Shown here: positions 17,221 through 26,218 of the stretch, one piece after another
Numbering within the stretch: position 1 is the first letter of the stretch
Layout: every line of letters begins with the position of its first letter
NCBI RefSeq assembly: GCF_043951855.1
Contig: NZ_JBINJW010000009.1
Span: 30,672-94,671, forward strand
DNA from: Proteiniclasticum sp043951855
GTDB taxonomy: Bacteria > Bacillota > Clostridia > Clostridiales > Clostridiaceae
DNA length: 64,000 bases
Direction: 5' to 3'
The notes under the pieces: generated by a model
Seen by the model: only the letters and a program-made list of their open reading frames with translations
Told to the model about the DNA's origin: nothing
Database searches by the model: none
Program-made: the position numbers and the translations under genes

Positions 17221-18981
17221 ATGACAAAAAAGAGAATAGGCTTAATGCTTGCACTTACACTTGCAATGTCAGTTGTATTTACAGCATGTAGTCCTAAAGC
17301 AGAGGATCCTGCAGAGACACCTGCAGAAACTCCATCACAAGAAGAACCTGCTGAAGGCGAAGAACCAGCTGAAGAACCTGCTGCTGAACCATCAGGTACA
17401 CTAAAAGTTGGTATCACTGAAGCATCAGGTAACTTCAACCCATTATATTATTCATCATCTTATGATGGATATGTAGTAGACCTAGTTTTTGAAGGACTAT
17501 CTACACTAAACTTTGAAGGTGACGAATACGAACCAGTTGTTGCTAAGGATTGGGACATCTCTGAAGATGGTAAGACAATCACATTCAACCTTAGAGATGA
17601 CGTGGTATTCTCAGATGGTACACCACTTACTGCTAATGACGTAGTATTCACATATAAGGTTTTAGCTGACCCATCCTACTCAGGTAGATACGGATCAGTT
17701 GTAAAAGACCTTGAAGGATACGAAGCATTCTCAGCTGGTGAAACAGAAGAGTTTACTGGTGTGGTTGCTGAAGATGACTACACTGTAACTTTCAACTTTG
17801 TTGATGGTAAGAGAACAAACTTCGCTAATACCACAATGTCAATCATGCCTGAGGCTTATTATGGCGCTGGATACACCGTTGGTGACACAGCTTCAATCGA
17901 AGCTTTATCAGCAGAACCTGTAGGCTCAGGACCATATGTAGTTGATACATATTCAGAAGCACAGTTCATTTTCTTAACAAGAAATGACAACTACAACGGC
18001 GAAGGCTACATGATCAAGGAAATCCTTCTTCAGTTCGTAGACCAGTCCACAGATATCGTTCAGCTTATGAACGGTGAAGTTGACTTACTTGCCGGTGTTA
18101 TCGAACCTGCTAAGATCAAGGAAGCTAGAGATGGTGGATACTCCATCAACGAATATCCAAGATCAGGTTATGGATACATCAACTTCAACACAGAAGCAGG
18201 ACCAACTGCTGAAGTTCCAGTTAGACAGGCTCTTACATATGCATTCGACACAGAATCATTTGTAAATAGCTACTACAAAGACCCTGACACAGGAATGGTT
18301 CTTGCAACTACACAGAACCACCCATTCTCACAGGTTTCATGGGTAATGAGTGATGCACTGGTTGACTCACTGATTGATTACTCCTATGATATCGAAAAAG
18401 CTAAATCACTTCTTGATGAAGCTGGTTGGGTAGTAAATGGCGATTTCAGAGAAAAAGATGGACAGGTTCTAGAACTTAACATCGCTGCAATGCCAGAGCA
18501 TGACATTCTTGCAACTCTTATCCCAATGTGGGAAAAATCATGGGGCGAAGAACTTAACATTAAGCTTAACGTTTCATACCTAGAGTTCAACACAATTCTT
18601 GACTATGTAATCTACGATTCAGATGCTAATGTTGACAAGTGGAGTGTATTCTTCCTGGCAACATCCATCACATCTGCTGACCCAGACTCCATCTACACTG
18701 AGTTCCACTCAAATGATGTAGGTACTGGTAAGGACAATACATCAAGATACAGCAATCCAGAAGTTGACAGACTTCTTGATGAAGCTAGAGCTATAATGGA
18801 TCCAGAAGAAGCTAAGCCACTATATGCTGAAGTTGTTAAGATTCTGAACGAAGAAATGCCTAAGGTTGTAGTTTATGCTAACACATACTTCGATCTTTAC
18901 AATTCAAAAGTTAAGGAATTCAAAACAAGCTCACTATACAACTGGGTAAAAGCTGTCAAGGATGCTTATATCGAAGAATAA
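17221..18981 (+). CDS. dppA: Peptide ABC transporter substrate-binding lipoprotein
   Basis: A 586-residue family-5 extracellular solute-binding protein that captures peptides for the ABC transporter downstream. The signal sequence MTKKRIGLMLALTLAMSVVF ends in a lipobox TAC with C23 as the lipid-anchored residue. Residues 24-58 form a Pro-Ala-Glu linker typical of surface lipoproteins, then the binding domain begins with TLKVGITEASGNFNPLYYSS. ATG 17221 follows GGAGG at 17208-17212. Codons favour A/T endings, suggesting high expression. The exact ligand (di- or oligopeptide, or nickel) cannot be told from sequence alone. Confidence 0.92.
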   Translation: MTKKRIGLMLALTLAMSVVFTACSPKAEDPAETPAETPSQEEPAEGEEPAEEPAAEPSGTLKVGITEASGNFNPLYYSSSYDGYVVDLVFEGLSTLNFEGDEYEPVVAKDWDISEDGKTITFNLRDDVVFSDGTPLTANDVVFTYKVLADPSYSGRYGSVVKDLEGYEAFSAGETEEFTGVVAEDDYTVTFNFVDGKRTNFANTTMSIMPEAYYGAGYTVGDTASIEALSAEPVGSGPYVVDTYSEAQFIFLTRNDNYNGEGYMIKEILLQFVDQSTDIVQLMNGEVDLLAGVIEPAKIKEARDGGYSINEYPRSGYGYINFNTEAGPTAEVPVRQALTYAFDTESFVNSYYKDPDTGMVLATTQNHPFSQVSWVMSDALVDSLIDYSYDIEKAKSLLDEAGWVVNGDFREKDGQVLELNIAAMPEHDILATLIPMWEKSWGEELNIKLNVSYLEFNTILDYVIYDSDANVDKWSVFFLATSITSADPDSIYTEFHSNDVGTGKDNTSRYSNPEVDRLLDEARAIMDPEEAKPLYAEVVKILNEEMPKVVVYANTYFDLYNSKVKEFKTSSLYNWVKAVKDAYIEE

Positions 18982-19008
18982 CAAGTGAATTTAATTTCAT
19001 AAAAATTA

Positions 19009-19033
19009 AGGCAGTCTGATGAGGACTGCCTTT
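19009..19033 (+). terminator. Intercistronic hairpin between dppA and dppB
   Basis: AGGCAGTC at 19009-19016 pairs with GACTGCCT at 19024-19031, followed by only a few T's. Such hairpins after binding-protein genes usually stabilise the dppA message and reduce read-through into the permease genes, giving excess binding protein. Confidence 0.6.
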
Positions 19034-19071
19034 CTACTACTAAATATATAGGAGCTATGGGGAGTGAAATA

Positions 19072-20049
19072 ATGTTAAAATATATAGCAAGGAGAATGCT
19101 GCATTTGATTCCTGTAATGATCGTTATATCCATAGCGATATACGGTATTATGGAACTCATGCCAGGGGACGCAGTTCAAGCCTACTTAGGGGTTGGATCA
19201 GGAGTTTCCGTTGAGCAGCAACAACAGATAAAAGAACAGCTTGGATTAAATGGTAATATTGTTGAAAGATATATCAATTGGTTAGGCAGGACACTTCAGG
19301 GAGACTTTGGTAGATCAATACTAAAAAGAGCGCCTGTATCTGAGATTATTGGAGAAAGTGTATGGAATACGTTCCTGATTAATTTCTTCGGAATGATTTT
19401 TGCATTTGGTATCTCTATACCAGTTGGTATTAAATCTGCGGTAAATAAATACAGCAAATTCGATAACTTCTGGACGGTATTTTCACTGCTTGGTGTTTCC
19501 ATGCCATCCTTCTTCTTTGCGATGATTCTTATATTCTTTGTAGGTATACCTCTTGGACTACCGTTGACACTTATGCGTGACCCGATGAGTGTAGTTAGAG
19601 GATATCCAAGTCTGTGGGCTGAAATAGTAGACGTTGGTAGACATATGATTATGCCGCTTACCGTTCTTACGATTTCATCACTCGCAAGCTTAACAAGATA
19701 TGTAAGAAATGCAACATTAGAAGTAATCAATCAGGATTACATCAGAACTGCAAGATCCAAGGGTCTTTCAGAGAAAGTTGTTATTTACAAGCATGCATTT
19801 AGAAATGCTCTTTTACCTATTGTTACATTACTTGGAAGCTGGATTCCTTCATTGTTCGGAGGATCGCTTATTCTGGAAACCATCTTTAAATGGCCTGGAA
19901 TAGGAAATACTCTGCATGAAGCTATTTTCAAACAGGATACTTCGCTGGTTATGGCAATCAATATATTCTACGCAATGCTTATGCTCGCTGGTAACTTACT
20001 GGCAGACATCAGTTATGCGCTTGTTGACCCTAGAGTTAAGGTTAGTTAG
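19072..20049 (+). CDS. dppB: Peptide ABC transporter permease, DppB type
   Basis: A 325-residue integral membrane permease with about six helices. The N-terminus MLKYIARRMLHLIPVMIVIS and the internal ARSKGLSEKVVIYKHAFRNALLP (EAA loop, binding the ATPase) are diagnostic of the DppB/OppB family. ATG 19072 is preceded by GGGGAG at 19059-19064. It is the second gene of the dppABCDF-like operon and is followed 11 bases later by dppC. Confidence 0.92.
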   Translation: MLKYIARRMLHLIPVMIVISIAIYGIMELMPGDAVQAYLGVGSGVSVEQQQQIKEQLGLNGNIVERYINWLGRTLQGDFGRSILKRAPVSEIIGESVWNTFLINFFGMIFAFGISIPVGIKSAVNKYSKFDNFWTVFSLLGVSMPSFFFAMILIFFVGIPLGLPLTLMRDPMSVVRGYPSLWAEIVDVGRHMIMPLTVLTISSLASLTRYVRNATLEVINQDYIRTARSKGLSEKVVIYKHAFRNALLPIVTLLGSWIPSLFGGSLILETIFKWPGIGNTLHEAIFKQDTSLVMAINIFYAMLMLAGNLLADISYALVDPRVKVS

Positions 20050-20060
20050 GAGGTTTTAAT

Positions 20061-20969
20061 ATGGAAGATAAGAAAAAGGCCTATGAGAAAACCCAAGCTA
20101 CCAATATTGTAGGGCCATGGAGAATAGCTTGGGACAGATTCAGAAGAAATAAAACTGCTATGTTTGGTGCAATTTTATTCATAACGATTGTACTGCTGAC
20201 TCTTTTAGTTCCTGTTTTTTCAAGATTCAGTATCAATGACTTTATACTTGATCAGAAGAAACTGCCACCTTCATCTGAATACTGGTTGGGAACAGATGAA
20301 CAGGGGAGAGATGTATTCTTAAGACTTTTCCTTGGTGGAAGAACATCACTTATGGTTGGAGCAATTGCAGCAGGATTTACTGTGGTTATTGGTGCTACCG
20401 TTGGTGGTATAGCAGGTTATTATGGTGGTTGGGTTGACAACCTACTCATGAGATTTGCAGAAATCGTCTATTCCATTCCATTCACACCTACAGTTATTAC
20501 AATTTCCGGTGCATTGATGTGGGTAGATTCAAAATATAAGATGTACCTCGTTATGTTCCTTATTGGTATACTCAGCTGGCCAGGACTTGCGAGAATGGTC
20601 AGAGGGCAGATATTGTCACTGAGAGAACAGGAATTCATGCAAGCTGCAGAAATTCTAGGTCTTTCAACTAGATCAAGAATCGCAAGACATCTATTACCAA
20701 ATACCTTTGCTTACATCATTGTAAGTGCAACACTGGGTATGGCTGGCGCAATTCTAACTGAAGCGAGCTTATCCTACCTGGGCCTTGGTGTAACACCACC
20801 AACACCTACTTGGGGTAATATGATTGAAAGAGCCAGAAATTCTGACGTGTTTAGAAATATGCAGTGGCTCTGGGTACCGCCCGGTATCATGATCATGCTG
20901 ACTGTTTTAAGTATAAATCTGCTTGGGGAAGGGCTGAGAGATGCCGTAGATCCAAAGGAAATTAGGTAG
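20061..20969 (+). CDS. dppC: Peptide ABC transporter permease, DppC type
   Basis: A 302-residue partner permease. It has the N-terminal segment WDRFRRNKTAMFGAIL, the LGTDEQGRDVFLRL motif characteristic of DppC/OppC, and the EAA loop QAAEILGLSTRSRIARHLLPN. AGGAGG before the ATG sits inside the dppB-dppC gap. With DppB it forms the membrane channel. Confidence 0.92.
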   Translation: MEDKKKAYEKTQATNIVGPWRIAWDRFRRNKTAMFGAILFITIVLLTLLVPVFSRFSINDFILDQKKLPPSSEYWLGTDEQGRDVFLRLFLGGRTSLMVGAIAAGFTVVIGATVGGIAGYYGGWVDNLLMRFAEIVYSIPFTPTVITISGALMWVDSKYKMYLVMFLIGILSWPGLARMVRGQILSLREQEFMQAAEILGLSTRSRIARHLLPNTFAYIIVSATLGMAGAILTEASLSYLGLGVTPPTPTWGNMIERARNSDVFRNMQWLWVPPGIMIMLTVLSINLLGEGLRDAVDPKEIR

Positions 20970-20977
20970 GGTTGATT

Positions 20978-21961
20978 ATGAAAAAAGTATTAGAAGTAAA
21001 AAACCTTAAGACGCACTTTAACACAGATAAAGGTGTGGTTAAGGCTGTAGATGGTGTAACCTTCGACCTTATAGAAGGTAAGACACTCGGCGTTGTTGGT
21101 GAGTCAGGCTGTGGTAAGAGCATCACGGCAATGAGTGTAATGAGACTTATAGATAGAAATGGTGATATCGTGGATGGTTCTATCATGTACGAAGGTCGCG
21201 ATCTTGCTAAAATTAAAATGGATGAAATGAGAAAAATAAGGGGAAATGATATATCTATCATCTTCCAGGAGCCTATGACATCATTGAATCCAGTATTTAG
21301 AATTGGAGATCAGATTGTTGAAGCAATTAAGCTGCACCAGGATTTATCAAAAGAAGAAGCTCATGACAAAGCTGTCAGCATGCTGAAGCTTGTCGGAATC
21401 CCAAGAGCGGAGAGAGTAGTTTATGACTATCCTCATCAGCTTTCCGGTGGTATGAGACAGAGAGCCATGATTGCTATGGCGCTTGCCTGCGATCCTAAGA
21501 TACTGATCGCTGATGAACCTACAACAGCTCTGGATGTAACCATTCAGGCTCAGATTCTCGCGCTGATGAATGATCTTAAGGAAAAAATGAACACAGCTAT
21601 TATGCTGATCACGCACGACCTTGGTGTTGTTGCGCAGATGGCAGATGATGTAATTGTCATGTATTCCGGAAAAGTTGTAGAATCAGCTGAAGTCAAGGAG
21701 CTTTACGGAAATCCGAAACATCCATACACACAGGGCCTGCTGGATTCAATTCCTGATGTTAAATCTGAAAAGAAGAGACTGAACAGTATTGAAGGTGTAG
21801 TACCGAATCCAATGGAACTTCCAAAAGGATGCTATTTTGCACCAAGATGTAAGTTTGCAATGGACAAATGCTGGGAACAGGAACCCGGAGTGTATTTCAT
21901 AGACAAGGAAAGAAACGGCGAAAACCATAAGGTCAAGTGTTTCTTATATGAAGGGAATTAG
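20978..21961 (+). CDS. dppD: Peptide ABC transporter ATPase, DppD type
   Basis: A 327-residue ATPase. Walker A is GESGCGKS, the signature LSGGMRQR and Walker B ILIADEPTTALD are intact, and the C-terminal oligopeptide/dipeptide extension carries the CYFAPRCKFAMDKC cysteines that bind an iron-sulfur cluster in this family. ATG 20978 is used; a TTG six bases upstream is the only alternative. It starts 8 bases after dppC. Confidence 0.93.
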   Translation: MKKVLEVKNLKTHFNTDKGVVKAVDGVTFDLIEGKTLGVVGESGCGKSITAMSVMRLIDRNGDIVDGSIMYEGRDLAKIKMDEMRKIRGNDISIIFQEPMTSLNPVFRIGDQIVEAIKLHQDLSKEEAHDKAVSMLKLVGIPRAERVVYDYPHQLSGGMRQRAMIAMALACDPKILIADEPTTALDVTIQAQILALMNDLKEKMNTAIMLITHDLGVVAQMADDVIVMYSGKVVESAEVKELYGNPKHPYTQGLLDSIPDVKSEKKRLNSIEGVVPNPMELPKGCYFAPRCKFAMDKCWEQEPGVYFIDKERNGENHKVKCFLYEGN

Positions 21962-21970
21962 GAGGGAAGT

Positions 21971-22978
21971 ATGAACGAGAATAATAGAATTTTGCTTGAA
22001 GTTAACGATGTAAAGAAATATTTCCCTGTTAAAGGTGGCCTCTTCACAAAGAAAACATATGTCAAAGCGGTTGACGGAGTCTCCTTTAAACTGAAAGAAG
22101 GGGAAACCATCGGACTGGTTGGTGAATCAGGCTGTGGTAAATCTACACTGGGAAGAACAATTGTAAGACTATATGAGCCAACAGCAGGTGATATTATATA
22201 TCATGGTAAAGAGATTGATGGTGACATATCCACTTTAAAGGGAGATAAGCTGAAAGCGCTGAGACGTGAGATGCAGCTGATTTTCCAGGATCCATACAGT
22301 TCACTGAATCCAAGAATGAATGTAAGTAATATCGTGGGTGAATCACTGCTCTCACATAATCTGGTTAAACCAGGTGCTGAGTATAAAGACAGAGTAATGG
22401 AAATCATAGAGATGTGCGGACTTTCTCCATATCATATCTATAGATATCCACATCAGTTCTCAGGTGGACAGAGACAGAGAATAGGAATAGCAAGAGCACT
22501 TGCTTTAAACCCTGATTTTGTTGTCGCTGATGAACCTGTATCTGCTCTGGATGTATCCATTCAGTCACAGATCCTTAACCTCATGATGGATCTCCAGGAA
22601 AAGATGGGATTATCTTATCTCTTCATTTCTCATGATTTAAGTGTTGTTAAGCATATCAGTAATAGAATCGGTGTAATGTATCTTGGTTCCCTTGTTGAAC
22701 TGGCTGGTAAACATGAGCTTTACGATACACCAACTCACCCATATACAAGAGCTTTACTGGCAGCTATTCCAGTGCCAGATCCTACTCATTTAAGAAAAAT
22801 GGAGCCAATCATAGGTGAATTGCCAAGTAATATCATCACCCCACCTGGATGTAAGTTCCATACAAGATGTCCTTATGCCAAGGATATCTGTAAGGAAGAT
22901 ATTCCTATATTAAGAGAGTATGATCCAGCAGCACACCCAGAACATTTTGTAGCATGTCATTTTGCTGGTGAAATATAA
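21971..22978 (+). CDS. dppF: Peptide ABC transporter ATPase, DppF type
   Basis: The second, 335-residue ATPase of the heterodimer. It shows GESGCGKSTLGRTIV, the signature FSGGQRQRIGIARAL, Walker B FVVADEPVSALDVS, and the C-terminal CKFHTRCPYAKDIC cysteine region. GGAGGGAAGT directly precedes the ATG, nine bases after the dppD stop. Confidence 0.93.
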   Translation: MNENNRILLEVNDVKKYFPVKGGLFTKKTYVKAVDGVSFKLKEGETIGLVGESGCGKSTLGRTIVRLYEPTAGDIIYHGKEIDGDISTLKGDKLKALRREMQLIFQDPYSSLNPRMNVSNIVGESLLSHNLVKPGAEYKDRVMEIIEMCGLSPYHIYRYPHQFSGGQRQRIGIARALALNPDFVVADEPVSALDVSIQSQILNLMMDLQEKMGLSYLFISHDLSVVKHISNRIGVMYLGSLVELAGKHELYDTPTHPYTRALLAAIPVPDPTHLRKMEPIIGELPSNIITPPGCKFHTRCPYAKDICKEDIPILREYDPAAHPEHFVACHFAGEI

Positions 22979-23018
22979 ATAAAATTAAGTGATCATATTC
23001 AAAGAAGGAGGGATTATA

Positions 23019-23198
23019 ATGAATATTTTTGGAAGCAAACATCGTTATGACGATGTTAAACCAGATATGGATGCTGATGTTGAAATGGAAAAGTTTGATG
23101 CTATGGCTCTAGCTATGGCGATGGCTTCATATGTATTTCCAATCGTAATTGGAATCTTCGCATTCTTTGCCCTTCTGACTTGGATAGTATTCCATTAA
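23019..23198 (+). CDS. 59-residue single-helix membrane protein at the end of the dpp operon
   Basis: A small protein of 59 residues with an acidic, methionine-rich N-terminal half (DDVKPDMDADVEMEKFDAMA) and one C-terminal membrane helix (SYVFPIVIGIFAFFALLTWI). I do not recognise a family. GGAGG at 23007-23012 before ATG 23019 is excellent; a longer frame from 22989 lacks one. It lies 40 bases after dppF and before a strong terminator, so it is transcribed with the transporter and may be an accessory or regulator of it. Confidence 0.7.
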   Translation: MNIFGSKHRYDDVKPDMDADVEMEKFDAMALAMAMASYVFPIVIGIFAFFALLTWIVFH

Positions 23199-23206
23199 TT
23201 ACTGAT

Positions 23207-23246
23207 AAAGCACTTGTTATAGCTTGCTATGACAAGTGCTTTTTTC
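23207..23246 (+). terminator. Rho-independent terminator of the dpp operon
   Basis: AAAGCACTTGTTATAGC at 23207-23223 pairs with GCTATGACAAGTGCTTT at 23226-23242 (one mismatch), then a run of T's. It ends the dppABCDF-small-protein operon. Confidence 0.9.
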
Positions 23247-23403
23247 TTGTCAAAAACAATGGAGCGTATAATTTCAATAATGGAGCAGCGTTGGAATAAT
23301 AAAATAAAACATCAATATAATATAATCATGATATACTACAGGATTTATTCAATTAAAGGATTCAGGAAAGATTTGTAGAATAATATAATTAGGAGGTGCC
23401 ACC

Positions 23404-24429
23404 TTGACGATAAGAGAAAGAATTGAAAGAAATGAAGAGCTTACTTTAATTGAGGAAGCATGCTTTTCCAGTAATTCCCGTGGGAGGGAAGTTTTTGAAG
23501 AGCTGGATTCTTACAGAACATGTTTTATGCATGATCGTGACAGAATCATACATTCCAAATCATTCAGGAGACTTAAACATAAGACCCAAGTCTATATTAA
23601 AACAACAGGAGATCATTATCGAACAAGGCTTACGCATACTCTAGAGGTTTCTCAGATTGCACGAACCATAGCGAGAGGCATTGCTGTCAATGAAGACCTG
23701 GTGGAAGCGATAACTTTAGGGCATGATATCGGTCATGTGGCATTTGCACATAATGGTGAAGAAGTGTTGAATGAAAGGTTACCTGGAGGATTCAGGCATA
23801 ATGAACAGTCCATTCGAGTGCTGAAGAAGCTGGAAAAAGAAGGTAGAGGGTTAAACATCACCTATGAAGTGTTGGATGGCATCTTGCATCACAGCGGCCT
23901 GAAGAGTGGAGAGAATTCAAGTACACTGGAAGGTCAGATTGCCCGCTTTGCGGATAAAATAGCTTATGTCAATCATGATATTGATGATTCAATTCGTGCA
24001 GGTCTTTTAAAGACGGAAGATCTCCCATCGGAATATGTTGAAGTACTAGGAAGAACTCATAGCAAGAGGATTGATACCTTGGTGAGAAATCTTGTCGATA
24101 AAACAAATGGCAATATCATGAGTGGTCAACAGCTGGTGGAGCTCACTGAAGATATTTTTGAAGCATTGTATGGGTTAAGAGCTTTTCTGTTTAAAAACAT
24201 CTACAATGGTGAACATCTCAGAGAAGAAAGAAACAAGGCCAAATTCGTTCTTGGAAAATTATTTGATTATTACTTGGAGCATGTTTCTGAAATGCCGGAA
24301 TTATTCAAGAAGATCGCAGAGGACGAAGGGACAGAGAGAGCTGTGGCAGATTATATTGCAGGAATGACTGATGATTATGCAATCATTCTTTTTAATCAGA
24401 TTTATGTTCCGAAAATTGTTATCTACTGA
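23404..24429 (+). CDS. dgt: dGTP triphosphohydrolase-like HD protein
   Basis: A 341-residue HD-domain dNTPase that splits dGTP (or other dNTPs) into nucleoside and triphosphate. The metal site is RLTHTLEV (first H) and LGHDIGHVAFAHNGE (HD pair), with later ILHHSG and YVNHDIDDSI. The start is TTG 23404, preceded by AGGAGGTG at a good distance; no ATG alternative fits. The order dgt-dnaG-rpoD is conserved in Clostridia, linking nucleotide pools with replication. Confidence 0.9.
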   Translation: MTIRERIERNEELTLIEEACFSSNSRGREVFEELDSYRTCFMHDRDRIIHSKSFRRLKHKTQVYIKTTGDHYRTRLTHTLEVSQIARTIARGIAVNEDLVEAITLGHDIGHVAFAHNGEEVLNERLPGGFRHNEQSIRVLKKLEKEGRGLNITYEVLDGILHHSGLKSGENSSTLEGQIARFADKIAYVNHDIDDSIRAGLLKTEDLPSEYVEVLGRTHSKRIDTLVRNLVDKTNGNIMSGQQLVELTEDIFEALYGLRAFLFKNIYNGEHLREERNKAKFVLGKLFDYYLEHVSEMPELFKKIAEDEGTERAVADYIAGMTDDYAIILFNQIYVPKIVIY

Positions 24430-24480
24430 TCTTAATGGTATAATAAATGTTTGTACAATGAGAAAAAGGTGTGAAAAAAT

Positions 24481-26217
24481 TTGTATGTTGCAGAAGAGAT
24501 AATTGAGAAAATCAAAGAAAGTAATGACATTGTTGATATTATCTCTGAGAGCGTTCCGCTGAAAAGAGTTGGACGAAATTATTGGGGACTATGTCCATTC
24601 CATAATGAGAAGACTCCTTCCTTCAGTGTGACCAGAGAGAAACAGCTTTTTAAATGTTTCGGTTGTGGTGAAGGTGGAAATGTCATTACGTTTGTCATGA
24701 AAAGTAAGAATCTCGAATTCAACGAGGCCTTGAGATTATTAGCAGATAAAGCTAATATCACGCTGGAAGAAAGCGCAGAAAACAGAAAGAATAATGAAAA
24801 GCTTGAAGTGTACTTCAAGATGCACGTTGACGCTGCTAGATTTTTCTTCAAGAATCTTAAAGACCATAATGAAATCAGAGATTACTTTTATAAAAGAGGA
24901 ATCACAGATCAGACCATAAGATCATTTGGTCTGGGCTTTGCGCTTAATTCATGGGATAGTCTTCTGAGGTATCTCAAAGCCATGAATTATAAAGAAGATG
25001 ACATCGTAAGATGTGGATTAGCAACAAAAAATGAAAAGGGAAAAGTATATGACCGGTTTCGCAACAGAATCATCTTCCCCGTTTTTGATGTCAGAGGACG
25101 TGTAATTGCATTTGGCGCTCGAGTAATGGATGATTCCAAACCTAAATATCTCAACTCTCCAGAAACACCGATCTACAATAAAGGAACCCATCTTTATGGA
25201 TTGAACTTTGCCAGAAAAAACAGCAAGGAAAAAAGCCTTATCATTGTGGAAGGTTATATGGATTGTATCAGTCTCAATCAGGCTGGAGTGAAGAATGTGG
25301 TCGCATCTTTGGGTACTGCTTTGACTAAAATGCAGGCGCGACTTCTTAAGAGAAACTCAGAAGAGGTCTTCATCTCCTATGATGCAGACAATGCTGGTCA
25401 GGCCGCGACTGTCAGAGGATTAGATATTCTCAGCTCTGAAGGTATCGATGTGAAAGTTGTTCAGATTCCAAAAGGAAAAGATCCTGATGATTACATACGT
25501 GCTGAAGGTGTGGAAAAGTTCCATGAACTTGTAAATCAGGCACTGCCATTGATTGACTATAAGATCTTAAAGGCCAAGGATGGACTAAATACAGCGGAGG
25601 ATCAGGGCCGCATCGCATATGCAAAAAGAGTTGTATCAATTCTGAACAATCTGGATCCCATTGAAAAAGATGTTTATGTTCAGAAAGTCAGTGAAGATAC
25701 AGGTATTTCAGAAAGTGCTCTTATGAGTCTTATGAAAGGTGACGAAGAAGGTATTCGGGTCATGGATACTTCTTCCATCGGAAAAGCGGTTCATATTGAA
25801 TCCGCACACGTCAAAGCGGAAAGAGCATTACTGAAGCTCTTGAGCGAAGGCCCGTTTTTAGTGGAGAGGATCCACATTGATGATTTCATTCTGCCTAGTC
25901 ACAGGAAGATTTACGATATCATCACTAGATACGATGGACCCAAAGAACATATCAGATCCTTTGTGGAAAGCCACTGTGATGACATTGAAACATCAAAAGA
26001 ATGGACAATCATCACAGAACTTGTGGAGATCCCTGATATTGATGTGGATATCCTGATTGATGATTTCATGAAGACAATTAAACATTATAAAGGGATTTTA
26101 ACTCAAAAGAAGCTTATGCTAGAAATCAGAACATTGGAGAAACAGGGCAGAACAGAAGAATCCCTTGAAATTGCCAAGAAATTGATTGAGCTTCAAAAGA
26201 CTTTAGGGAGGTATTGA
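24481..26217 (+). CDS. dnaG: DNA primase DnaG
   Basis: A 578-residue primase that makes RNA primers at the replication fork. The N-terminal CHC2 zinc ribbon has C38, H41, C59 and C62 (CPFHNEKTPSF...KCFGCGEGG). The central catalytic core and TOPRIM fold show IIVEGYMDCISL and SYDADNAGQAA. The C-terminal part (about 430-578) is the helicase-binding region and is weakly conserved. The start is TTG 24481 with AAGGTG at 24467-24472 eight bases before. Confidence 0.94.
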   Translation: MYVAEEIIEKIKESNDIVDIISESVPLKRVGRNYWGLCPFHNEKTPSFSVTREKQLFKCFGCGEGGNVITFVMKSKNLEFNEALRLLADKANITLEESAENRKNNEKLEVYFKMHVDAARFFFKNLKDHNEIRDYFYKRGITDQTIRSFGLGFALNSWDSLLRYLKAMNYKEDDIVRCGLATKNEKGKVYDRFRNRIIFPVFDVRGRVIAFGARVMDDSKPKYLNSPETPIYNKGTHLYGLNFARKNSKEKSLIIVEGYMDCISLNQAGVKNVVASLGTALTKMQARLLKRNSEEVFISYDADNAGQAATVRGLDILSSEGIDVKVVQIPKGKDPDDYIRAEGVEKFHELVNQALPLIDYKILKAKDGLNTAEDQGRIAYAKRVVSILNNLDPIEKDVYVQKVSEDTGISESALMSLMKGDEEGIRVMDTSSIGKAVHIESAHVKAERALLKLLSEGPFLVERIHIDDFILPSHRKIYDIITRYDGPKEHIRSFVESHCDDIETSKEWTIITELVEIPDIDVDILIDDFMKTIKHYKGILTQKKLMLEIRTLEKQGRTEESLEIAKKLIELQKTLGRY

Positions 26218-26218
26218 G

